From: CAZVWW01 sp964631265
Lineage (GTDB): Bacteria; Thermotogota; Thermotogae; MWEM01
Length of the DNA: 8,687 nucleotides
NCBI GenBank assembly: GCA_964631265.1
Contig: CAZVWW010000100.1
Coordinates: 1-8,687, forward strand
Direction of reading: 5' to 3'
Numbering within the stretch: position 1 is the first letter of the stretch; each line of letters opens with the position of its first letter. Below the pieces are notes generated by a model. That model searched no databases, had not been told where the DNA came from, and saw only the letters and a program-made list of their open reading frames with translations. The position numbers were made by a program, and so were the translations under genes. This document shows, piece by piece, positions 1 to 6,418 of the stretch.

Positions 1-1089
1 ATGCTTAGAATTATTGCCATATTTGCAATCATTCCAATATTCCTGACATCATGCTCGGAGAGAGCTATAGACATCCCGACGGCACACATCAACAGAGGGA
101 TCAATATTTCCGGTGCGCTTGAAGCCCCGACAGAGGGAGAATGGGGGGTTGTGATAGAGGAATGGTTTTTTGAAGAGATTGCCGAAAAAGGCTTTAAAAG
201 CGTCAGAATCCCGGTAAGATTCTCAGCTTATGTAGATTCCGCCCCGCCGTATACTCTTGATCCTCAATTGCTCAACCGTGTTGATCAGCTCGTTGAATGG
301 GCTGTTGAGCAAAATCTCACTGTCATCATCGACGTTCATAATTTCCGCGAACTCCTTGACAGACCTGATGAAAACAAGCAAGAATTCTACGCCATCTGGG
401 ACCAACTCACCGTTAGATTCGAGGATTACGGGTCGGAACTGATCTTCGAACTTCTCAACGAGCCAGAGGGCCAGTTAACGGTTGAGAGCTGGAACGCGAT
501 CCAACTAGAGGCTGTAAGAAGGATCAGAGAGATTGATCTGGACAGGTGGATTATGATAACCGGCTACCCATGGGGACTGAGCCAGTCCCTCGACAACATT
601 CAGCTGCCCGAAGAGACTGAGAGAATCATCGCCACCTTTCATTTTTACGAACCCTATCTCTTCACCCATCAGGGGGCTCCATGGCTGGGAGAGGAATATC
701 AGACAACGGGAATAACCTGGCCCGGTCCACCCTCTGAACCAATTGAACCCGTCGAGGCAGCAAAAGAGAACCCTGACTTTGCCCGATGGTTTGAGCAGTA
801 TAACACCTTACCCTATCTCTTCAACCCGGCGGGCCCAAAGCCTATCAAAAACCGTTTGAAGCAGGCCAGGGACTGGTCCTTTAAGACCGGTATCCCCGTT
901 GTTATGGGCGAATTCGGCACTTATGAGATTATTGACACCCCGTCAAGAAGAAGATGGACACGTTTTGTCAAAGAGCAGGCCGATGAATATGGCATCTCGT
1001 GGATCTTTTGGGATTTCGCCGGTACTTTTGGTATACTTGACCTTAATACAGGAGAGTGGAACGAGCAAATCCTGGAGGTTCTTTTTTGA
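1..1089 (+). CDS. Secreted GH5 glycoside hydrolase (endoglucanase/mannanase-like) lipoprotein
   Basis: This is a family 5 glycoside hydrolase that should cleave beta-1,4-glucan or mannan chains outside the cytoplasmic membrane. A hydrophobic leader (residues 3-17) ends in a lipobox LTSC with C18 as the lipidated cysteine. The rest is one TIM-barrel domain. The marks visible are VRIP (R69), DVHN (H113), the acid/base in LNEP (E154), HFYEPY (H214, Y216), the nucleophile in MGEFG (E304) and a C-terminal FWDFAGTFG (W337). The pattern and the FTHQGAPW segment resemble the Thermotoga Cel5A type (GH5_25), from memory; the exact substrate cannot be read from sequence. There is no carbohydrate-binding module. 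The ATG is the first base of the window, so its ribosome binding site is not visible and an upstream start is possible. The next gene follows after 18 nt. Confidence 0.9.
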   Translation: MLRIIAIFAIIPIFLTSCSERAIDIPTAHINRGINISGALEAPTEGEWGVVIEEWFFEEIAEKGFKSVRIPVRFSAYVDSAPPYTLDPQLLNRVDQLVEWAVEQNLTVIIDVHNFRELLDRPDENKQEFYAIWDQLTVRFEDYGSELIFELLNEPEGQLTVESWNAIQLEAVRRIREIDLDRWIMITGYPWGLSQSLDNIQLPEETERIIATFHFYEPYLFTHQGAPWLGEEYQTTGITWPGPPSEPIEPVEAAKENPDFARWFEQYNTLPYLFNPAGPKPIKNRLKQARDWSFKTGIPVVMGEFGTYEIIDTPSRRRWTRFVKEQADEYGISWIFWDFAGTFGILDLNTGEWNEQILEVLF

Positions 1090-1094
1090 AAAAT

Positions 1095-1101
1095 GGGAGA
1101 G
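1095..1101 (+). promoter_or_regulatory. Ribosome binding site that fixes the exporter start at 1108
   Basis: GGGAGAG ends 6 nt before the ATG at 1108. The earlier in-frame ATG at 1093 overlaps this purine tract and has no Shine-Dalgarno of its own, so 1108 is the better start. Confidence 0.65.
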
Positions 1102-1107
1102 AAGAAG

Positions 1108-1728
1108 ATGTTCGATCTGTTTGGCTTTATCTCATATGTTGCAATTGTCATGTATACCCCCGGCCCTAACAACATCATGTCCATGGCGCATGCCAAAAAA
1201 CACGGCTTTCGAAAGACACTCGATTTTATGATGGGCGTTTTTACGGGTGTGTTTGTCATCCTTATTCTGAGCAGTTATTTCAACCTTCTGCTCTACGAGA
1301 ACATTCCGGTGTTCAAGCAGATCATGGGACCTATCGGGGCCGCTTATATGATCTATCTTGCTATCATGATCATCAAAACAAAGGACAGCGATGAGATAGC
1401 CGAGGAGGAAAAAGAGGAAGAGGAACAGACAATTTCCTATATAACCGGCACACTGATCCAGTTTTTAAATCCGAAGGGGCTTATCTTCGGTATAACGGTT
1501 ACGTCAACGTTCATCCTCCCCTATTTTCAATCGTTTTTGATACTTGGGCTATTCTCAGGATTTCTTGCAGCCGTTGCTTTTTCATCCGTTGCACTCTGGG
1601 GGTTTTCCGGAACGCTTTTCAAAAGATTCTTCACACAATACGGAAAGATCTTCAACTGGGTGCTTGGATTGCTCCTGATCTACACAGCTATCTCTATATC
1701 CGGGTTATTTGAGTATATCAGTGGATAG
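1108..1728 (+). CDS. LysE/RhtB-family amino-acid-type exporter
   Basis: This is a 206-aa inner-membrane transporter of the LysE/RhtB family, whose characterised members export amino acids such as lysine, homoserine or threonine. The N-terminal family signature is clear: YTPGPNN (16-22), followed by a helix ending in the MMGVFTG segment (41-47). The second conserved motif is LNPKG (120-124). About six hydrophobic segments can be picked out (roughly 4-18, 40-60, 70-90, 123-138, 142-165, 182-203), and the length is typical. The cytosolic loop between the halves (93-107) is strikingly acidic, with nine Glu or Asp residues in DSDEIAEEEKEEEEQ. It lies 18 nt after the GH5 stop and probably shares its transcript. 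The substrate is unknown. The longer start at 1093 would add five residues but overlaps the ribosome binding site. Confidence 0.88.
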   Translation: MFDLFGFISYVAIVMYTPGPNNIMSMAHAKKHGFRKTLDFMMGVFTGVFVILILSSYFNLLLYENIPVFKQIMGPIGAAYMIYLAIMIIKTKDSDEIAEEEKEEEEQTISYITGTLIQFLNPKGLIFGITVTSTFILPYFQSFLILGLFSGFLAAVAFSSVALWGFSGTLFKRFFTQYGKIFNWVLGLLLIYTAISISGLFEYISG

Positions 1729-1750
1729 CAGGTGGAATGACACCCCAAAA

Positions 1751-1799
1751 AATAACCGTTTACGGTTAAAATTATAACTATTAACCATAAACGGTTATT
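1751..1799 (-). terminator. Long-stem intrinsic terminator for the FN3-SGNH lipoprotein gene
   Basis: Arms 1751-1769 and 1781-1799 are complementary over 19 positions with one exception (C1763 against A1787), around an 11-nt loop. In the minus-strand RNA that exception becomes a G-U wobble, so the stem is continuous. It is then followed by a U run (complement of the A tract 1747-1752). It begins 22 nt after the stop of the minus-strand gene. In the + direction no T run follows, so it would be a weak terminator for the exporter gene. The stem is AT-rich at both ends. Each arm is itself a palindrome, so a protein-binding role is a possible alternative. Confidence 0.7.
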
Positions 1800-1820
1800 A
1801 GTGGAACATCCTCAAAAAAA

Positions 1821-4250
1821 CTACTCGTCGTAGGTTCTCCAGTAACGATCCAAAAGATTCTCTTCCCCAGACGCAAACAACTCTGTCGATTCGCTGTTTG
1901 CAAGAGCATTCGGATGGCTGTCACCGGTGTTCCCCCCGTATTTCTCTTTCAACATGTTGGCGTGCTGTGTTGCATCTTCCCCGTAAGCAAGAACGTCAAA
2001 CCAATCAAATATTGCGACATTGTTTATCTCTTCGCTGTCTTCCTGATATTGCTGAAACCACTCATCCTTCAGCCAGGTATAGAAATCTCTGGCTCTCTTT
2101 GCGTTTTCAGGATCAGCATCAGCCCAGCACTGAGGTGGTGCTGTTACAAAGATGAAGAGTATATCCGGGTTCTCGGCGAATATCTCCTCCAATGCTTTGT
2201 AAGTGTATCCATTTCTTTCATACTCCGTTGTTCCATCCGGATAGGTGAAGACAGCCTTGTAATTTTCCACTGTCTTTTCACCGGAAAAGGGATCGCCGGG
2301 GGTGCTTCCCTCTGACGAAACAGCGTTGTTTGGATAGCAGCTCTTAAACATAATGATCCTGTTTCTTCCGTCTTCACTTCCCTTTTCCTTAACAGATTCA
2401 AGATAGTCATTAAACCAGAGGATCCAGTGATTCATGTCTGTTCTATCTCCCGGAGTTCCACCCAATGAAGCTGGTCTGCCATTATCAGGTGTCATTGTGA
2501 CCCCATAGGTGATATCGTTTCTTTCATCGATATACTCTTTTTCCAACAACGCGTTATTCAAGCTGTGGTTGAGCCAGTTTTGACCGCATGAATGATGGAT
2601 GAAGAGTAGATCATCCACATTCTCTTCCTCGTCCTCTTCTTCAACTTCTGTAACAGTGAACTCAACAATCAGGGGGTCTGAGTACTTGTTCTCCGTGTCT
2701 TTCGCCTTAACGGAGAAGCGGTTCCGTCCCTCGGGGATCTCCTCCCATTCATAGGAGTCCTCTTCGATGAAAAACCATCCGCTGCTATAGTCCTTTTTTC
2801 CATGTTCCGGACCGAATGTTTCCTTTTTGACTTTGTATGTTTTTATATCAGATTCTGAGATAAGTTGCCATTCAAACTCAAATGAATTTTCCTCGATTGT
2901 CTCCGAAGGTTTCGAAGTCCATTCAAGTTCCGGTTTCGCAATGTCACAGACGAATGTGCTCTCGATGATTTCTGAATATTGTCCGTCGTTATCAATCGCT
3001 CTCACGGAGAAGCGATTGGCAACAGGCGGGATATTCCTCCAGGTATAGCTTGCGTTTTCGGTTTCTTTCCAAACATTGTGCTTTCGCTTTTCACCTTCTA
3101 TGACTTCTTTCTTGTACTCATATAACACGATTTCGCCGTCTGAATCCTCAGCACTCCATTCGAATGTAAACTCCCGCTTGTTGATTGTAGAGTCCGGGAT
3201 CTCTTCCCATTCAACAACCGGAATCCCAGTCCTCTCTCCGGCAGTTGTGAAATGCCATGTATCCCCAACAGATTTGCCTCCGGAACAGTCTTTTGCAAAA
3301 ACTCTCCAGAAATAAGTAGTGCCCGGCTGTAGATCGTCGACTAAAAGGGTTGTGGCGGTTGTGTTTTTCATGAGTAGCTTCTCAGTGTCTTCTTCTATAT
3401 CCATATAAACGTTGTATTTGATCTCATCCCCGTCAGCATCCTCAGGGGCTGTCCATTCAAGTGTCACCGCTGTCCCGTCAACCGTTCCTCCATCTTGAGG
3501 AGCTACAATTTCTGGTGGTTGAGGTGGATTATTGCCTGTTTTACACTCTGATTCCCCTATCTTCGACTGATTTCCGTTCTCCGCTTTAGCCAGTACAACC
3601 CATCGATATTCTTTCCCTTTTTCAAGCCCCGTAACTGAGAGTTCTGTGTCCGTTGTTGTTGCGTTAAAAGCTATGTTGAACCCTCTCTGTCCGGCAGAAT
3701 TGTCTTTTTCGACGACATTGATCTCGTATTCAACTTCGTTGTCGGTATCCTCTGAATCCGAATACTCAGGCCAGTTCAAAGTGAAACTCTCATCCGTAAT
3801 ACTTTCAACCATCAAATCGGGATCTTCTTCCGCACTGGCCTCCGGTTTCGAGCTGGTTCCCACCGTAAAATGCCAGATCTCACTGGTATCGGAAAGTCCC
3901 GCTTGAGAATCTACAGCTTCAACTCTCCACCACCAGGTTCCCGATTCAAGTCCATTTAATTCAATGCCCGTCTGATTATTCACCGTTTCATAATCATTTC
4001 CGAGCCTGCTCACTTCACGGGCAAAATAGACTCTGTATTCTATCGAATCCCCATCCGGATCATTGCTCTGAAGCCAGTTGAGAGAAACATTCCCGGTCAA
4101 CCCGGCTTCTCCGTCAGAGGGAGAATGAAGAACCGGCTGAGTAGGTTCCCTGTTCTCAGTCGGCGAAGTTACACCTCCGCTCATACACCCTAAGGAAAAG
4201 AATAATATAGCAAATATGAAAACCATACCGATCATAAGCCGCTTTTTCAT
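1821..4250 (-). CDS. Large lipoprotein with five FN3/Ig-like repeats and a C-terminal SGNH-hydrolase-like domain
   Basis: This 809-aa surface lipoprotein starts with a KKR-plus-hydrophobic leader ending in the lipobox SLGC (C22). Five beta-sandwich repeats of about 90-105 residues follow (about 37-131, 145-238, 242-337, 342-436, 438-534). Repeats 1 and 3 share DPDGD/DADGD and the WWWRV/YFWRV strand. Repeats 4 and 5 form another subtype sharing RFSV(R/K)A.D and YS. An acidic linker (535-546) leads to the C-terminal domain. Its blocks FIHHSCGQNW (S554), MFKSCYPNN (N641/N642) and DSHPN (D777, H779) look like the nucleophile, oxyanion and Asp-His blocks of SGNH/GDSL esterases. This reading is inferred from motif order. 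Such enzymes deacylate sugars or lipids, and the nearby GH5 enzyme makes a polysaccharide esterase attractive. AGGAGG (4259-4264) lies 8 nt before the ATG. The gene is monocistronic, with a terminator just beyond its stop. Confidence 0.85.
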   Translation of the reverse strand: MKKRLMIGMVFIFAILFFSLGCMSGGVTSPTENREPTQPVLHSPSDGEAGLTGNVSLNWLQSNDPDGDSIEYRVYFAREVSRLGNDYETVNNQTGIELNGLESGTWWWRVEAVDSQAGLSDTSEIWHFTVGTSSKPEASAEEDPDLMVESITDESFTLNWPEYSDSEDTDNEVEYEINVVEKDNSAGQRGFNIAFNATTTDTELSVTGLEKGKEYRWVVLAKAENGNQSKIGESECKTGNNPPQPPEIVAPQDGGTVDGTAVTLEWTAPEDADGDEIKYNVYMDIEEDTEKLLMKNTTATTLLVDDLQPGTTYFWRVFAKDCSGGKSVGDTWHFTTAGERTGIPVVEWEEIPDSTINKREFTFEWSAEDSDGEIVLYEYKKEVIEGEKRKHNVWKETENASYTWRNIPPVANRFSVRAIDNDGQYSEIIESTFVCDIAKPELEWTSKPSETIEENSFEFEWQLISESDIKTYKVKKETFGPEHGKKDYSSGWFFIEEDSYEWEEIPEGRNRFSVKAKDTENKYSDPLIVEFTVTEVEEEDEEENVDDLLFIHHSCGQNWLNHSLNNALLEKEYIDERNDITYGVTMTPDNGRPASLGGTPGDRTDMNHWILWFNDYLESVKEKGSEDGRNRIIMFKSCYPNNAVSSEGSTPGDPFSGEKTVENYKAVFTYPDGTTEYERNGYTYKALEEIFAENPDILFIFVTAPPQCWADADPENAKRARDFYTWLKDEWFQQYQEDSEEINNVAIFDWFDVLAYGEDATQHANMLKEKYGGNTGDSHPNALANSESTELFASGEENLLDRYWRTYDE

Positions 4251-4258
4251 ATCAAAAA

Positions 4259-4264
4259 CCTCCT
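4259..4264 (-). promoter_or_regulatory. Consensus ribosome binding site of the FN3-SGNH lipoprotein
   Basis: On the minus strand this reads AGGAGG with 8 nt to the ATG at 4250, a perfect Shine-Dalgarno at good spacing. It fixes the start that gives the lipoprotein signal peptide. Confidence 0.85.
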
Positions 4265-4287
4265 ATCCATTTTTGCCTGATACAATG

Positions 4288-4316
4288 ATTATATACTCTT
4301 CAGATTATATTTGGAT
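4288..4316 (-). promoter_or_regulatory. Possible promoter of the FN3-SGNH lipoprotein gene
   Basis: A perfect TATAAT (plus-strand 4288-4293) stands 24 nt upstream of the ribosome binding site, and a second TATAAT lies at 4304-4309. The hexamer at 17-nt spacing from the first (4311-4316, minus-strand ATCCAA) is a poor -35. The surrounding 188-nt gap (4251-4438) is very AT-rich, so chance TATAAT matches are likely. I see nothing else in that gap: no gene, and no clear terminator for the operon arriving from the right. Confidence 0.35.
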
Positions 4317-4438
4317 TAAACGATATGGAAAGAGGATGTAGTTATAGTAAAATTTTCATAAAATACGACTTGTTAGTATATATTGTTCATACATTCACTT
4401 TTTATATATTTTTTATTTTCAGACAACGGCATACTTTT

Positions 4439-4675
4439 TTATCGCCTCAACTTCTTCCCCGAACAGGTAAAACGCTTTTTATGCATTTTATAATGATCGC
4501 CCTTTTCAATACCGATCACATTCCCGCAGTTTGAGCACTTCAGATAGCCGTCTTCAACTGTCATGTTGTAGACCTTAACGATTCTGGCCTTTATACATTT
4601 CAACAGTTGACCCCGGCCAATCTTTTTATACTTCATGATCTTTTTTCTGCAAGCCGCGCACTTTATTGTCAGCAA
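4439..4675 (-). CDS. Small zinc-ribbon protein with a probable TTG start
   Basis: This is a 78-aa basic protein with two CxxC knuckles, CAAC (C6, C9) and CSNC (C47, C50), plus C27 and C71 and two histidines (H61, H65). The layout fits a zinc ribbon that holds one metal ion through the two CxxC pairs and may bind nucleic acid or protein. I do not recognise a named family. The frame stays open upstream through the kinase stop to an ATG at 4798. That longer version would only read the kinase C-terminus out of frame and gives low-complexity residues. A TTG at 4675 is preceded by GGAG with 5 nt spacing and places the first CxxC at residue 6, so I take it as the start. It follows the kinase by 22 nt and closes the operon. 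Confidence 0.7.
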   Translation of the reverse strand: MLTIKCAACRKKIMKYKKIGRGQLLKCIKARIVKVYNMTVEDGYLKCSNCGNVIGIEKGDHYKMHKKRFTCSGKKLRR

Positions 4676-4680
4676 TTTTT

Positions 4681-4684
4681 CTCC
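4681..4684 (-). promoter_or_regulatory. Ribosome binding site that supports the TTG start of the zinc-ribbon gene
   Basis: Minus-strand GGAG, 5 nt before the TTG at 4675 and just after the kinase stop codon. No ATG or GTG in this frame lies between the kinase stop and the first CxxC pair. Confidence 0.55.
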
Positions 4685-4697
4685 AAAGTTGTTTGTT

Positions 4698-5657
4698 TCA
4701 TTGGTTTCGCGCCATGAAATCCCGGACCTCTTTTTCGGAAGGCATGGACGTGGCGGCTCCTTCTTTGGTGGCCACCAGTCCCGAACAGGCTGACGCAAAC
4801 GACGCGGCTTTCCTCATCAACTCAAATCTCCCGCCGTTTTCTGGCATATCGTTCAGGCTCTTTATCAGTCCTGCCATATAGGAATCTCCACACCCGACTG
4901 TGTCCTTTACAGCCACCTTATAGCCGGGGATCCTTTCAAACTGCCCATTATAATGAATAAGGCTGCCCTCTTTTCCCAACGTGATGAAATCAAGCCGGTT
5001 CTTATTTTTCGGCAAGGCATCGACGGCCTTTTTAACATCTTTTTCTCCGGTCAGGTACTCGAGGTCTTCATCGCTCAGTTTTAAGACATCCACCCGTTCC
5101 ACAATATCTTTGATCAATTTGACATAGTCGCTTTTGTTCTCAATATAAAGCGGTCTGACATTGGGATCAAAGGTTGTTGTAATTCCAGAACCCTTTGCCC
5201 GTTCAAATAGTCTGAGATAGGCCTTAGCGCCGGGTTGGTCAAGGATGGCCAATGAGCCAAAATGAAAAAGGGTGACGTCTGTCAGATCAACTTGCTCAGC
5301 AAACGCTTCGGTTAACGCCACATCCGCCGTTCCGTTCCGATAAAATTCGTATTCCGCCTTTCCCTCGTGATCAACGGCCACAAAGGCCAGTGATGTCTTT
5401 CTTCTCTTTTGAATAGCGGTGTTGTTCATATTGATCTGTTTTTCTCTCATAAAATCCAAAAGGACCTGGCCAAAACTGTCATCGCCAATCCCGGAAAAGA
5501 ATGACACTTCCTCTCCCAACTCTGATACGCCGATACAGACATTAAAGGGCGAGCCCCCGATCCTTTTCATGAAGCTCGTGGTCCCTCCGATGCCATTTCC
5601 TCTTTCCTGCGAGATCATATCAAAAAGCGCTTCTCCTGCACAGATAACTGCTCCCAT
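4698..5657 (-). CDS. PfkB-family sugar kinase, fructokinase-like
   Basis: This is a cytosolic 319-aa carbohydrate kinase of the ribokinase/PfkB superfamily, which phosphorylates a sugar with ATP. The N-terminal signature is present as GGSPFNV (34-40) followed by GIGDDSFG (56-63). The FDPNVRP stretch (163-169) is typical of bacterial fructokinases, so fructose is the best guess, although 2-keto-3-deoxygluconate or another ketose is possible. The C-terminal ATP/anion-hole motif reads DTVGCGDSY (252-260), with D258 as catalytic base. The usual Ala at position 256 is Cys here. AAAGGA at 5666-5671 sits 8 nt before the ATG at 5657. The ATG at 5666 overlaps that site, so I chose the shorter start. 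It lies 19 nt after the hydrolase gene and 22 nt before the zinc-ribbon gene. Confidence 0.88.
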   Translation of the reverse strand: MGAVICAGEALFDMISQERGNGIGGTTSFMKRIGGSPFNVCIGVSELGEEVSFFSGIGDDSFGQVLLDFMREKQINMNNTAIQKRRKTSLAFVAVDHEGKAEYEFYRNGTADVALTEAFAEQVDLTDVTLFHFGSLAILDQPGAKAYLRLFERAKGSGITTTFDPNVRPLYIENKSDYVKLIKDIVERVDVLKLSDEDLEYLTGEKDVKKAVDALPKNKNRLDFITLGKEGSLIHYNGQFERIPGYKVAVKDTVGCGDSYMAGLIKSLNDMPENGGRFELMRKAASFASACSGLVATKEGAATSMPSEKEVRDFMARNQ

Positions 5658-5665
5658 ATAGACCA

Positions 5666-5671
5666 TCCTTT
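5666..5671 (-). promoter_or_regulatory. Ribosome binding site that fixes the sugar-kinase start at 5657
   Basis: Minus-strand AAAGGA, 8 nt upstream of the ATG at 5657. It shares its last base with the alternative ATG at 5666, which therefore has no usable site. Confidence 0.6.
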
Positions 5672-5676
5672 CTGTT

Positions 5677-6414
5677 TTATTCGTTCTCCTCGATGAAGTC
5701 GATTATCTTCTTCACCGTAATCCTGCGTTGTTCTTCATGCGGAATCATTGCTGTACCGTCTCCTTTTTGCTCTCCGTAATCGCCAAACTGAGCATGATTC
5801 CCCCCTTCAATCAGGACAAATTCTGTATCCTCGGGAAGATACTGCTTTGAATTGTTGATCTTCTCCGGGGTTGCCAATCCATCCTCAGAGGCATAAATCG
5901 AGAGTACCGGTGTGTTACTCGTGTTCAGTTTACTGTTCTTGGCCGGATAGGCAGCTAATAGAACCAGTCCCTTTATCATTCGGGGATTGGAGTGTGTGAA
6001 TTGTGCCGCCATGGCCCCGCCAAGTGAATGCCCTCCGAAAAACCAGTTCTCAATTTCAGGATAGTTGTTCATTACACCCAGGGCCTTATCAACGCCAAAG
6101 ATGGCGAGGTTCAGCGGCATCGGCGTTATAACAGTAAAAATGCCTTTTTCAGCCATTTCGAGAGCCAGGGGCGCATAGGCCTCCGGGTCCACTTTGGCTC
6201 CGGGGTAGAAGATGAACCCGGTTTTTGTCTTCTCTTCCGGTTCAAAGGTTATGTATGAATCTGTTCTCACTTTCACATCCTTATTCCCCTTTAAAGCCTC
6301 TAAAGCCCCCTCTTCAGCTTCAAGTGTATCATTGGCCCAAAGGAGAAAGCCTGACACAAATACGACAAGTATCAGCAGTACAATTATAAATATCTTTTTT
6401 CCGGACAATCTCAT
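5677..6414 (-). CDS. Membrane-anchored alpha/beta hydrolase
   Basis: This is a 245-aa serine hydrolase with one N-terminal transmembrane segment (about 8-26, preceded by KK) and an alpha/beta-hydrolase fold that would face outwards. The nucleophile elbow is GGHSLGGAM (S130). The probable acid is D178 in YASEDGLAT, and the catalytic His is H207 in EGGNHAQFGDYG. That C-terminal block is typical of the Abhydrolase_5/dienelactone-hydrolase-like group. The substrate is unknown; esters or acyl groups are likely. There is no lipobox cysteine, so the hydrophobic stretch is more likely an anchor than a cleaved lipoprotein signal. The gene begins 4 nt after the flippase stop. The last codons of the flippase (AAAAGGATGTGA) supply its ribosome binding site, which suggests translational coupling and a shared envelope context. 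Confidence 0.85.
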   Translation of the reverse strand: MRLSGKKIFIIVLLILVVFVSGFLLWANDTLEAEEGALEALKGNKDVKVRTDSYITFEPEEKTKTGFIFYPGAKVDPEAYAPLALEMAEKGIFTVITPMPLNLAIFGVDKALGVMNNYPEIENWFFGGHSLGGAMAAQFTHSNPRMIKGLVLLAAYPAKNSKLNTSNTPVLSIYASEDGLATPEKINNSKQYLPEDTEFVLIEGGNHAQFGDYGEQKGDGTAMIPHEEQRRITVKKIIDFIEENE

Positions 6415-6418
6415 AGAA

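Noticed and set aside
1093..1107. Longer start for the exporter at ATG 1093
   Set aside because: It overlaps the GGGAGAG ribosome binding site of the ATG at 1108 and has no Shine-Dalgarno of its own; the extra five residues are not part of the family signature.
921..1259. Minus-strand open frame of 112 codons across the GH5/exporter junction
   Set aside because: It is antisense to two well-supported genes and has no recognisable motif.
4381..4438. Terminator after the zinc-ribbon gene
   Set aside because: The stretch has T-rich runs but I could find no GC-containing stem beside them, so I did not call one.
4325..4534. Small hydrophobic plus-strand reading frame of 69 codons
   Set aside because: It has no convincing ribosome binding site, half of it is AT-rich intergenic sequence, and the rest is antisense to the Cys-rich zinc-ribbon gene, whose motifs are far more convincing.
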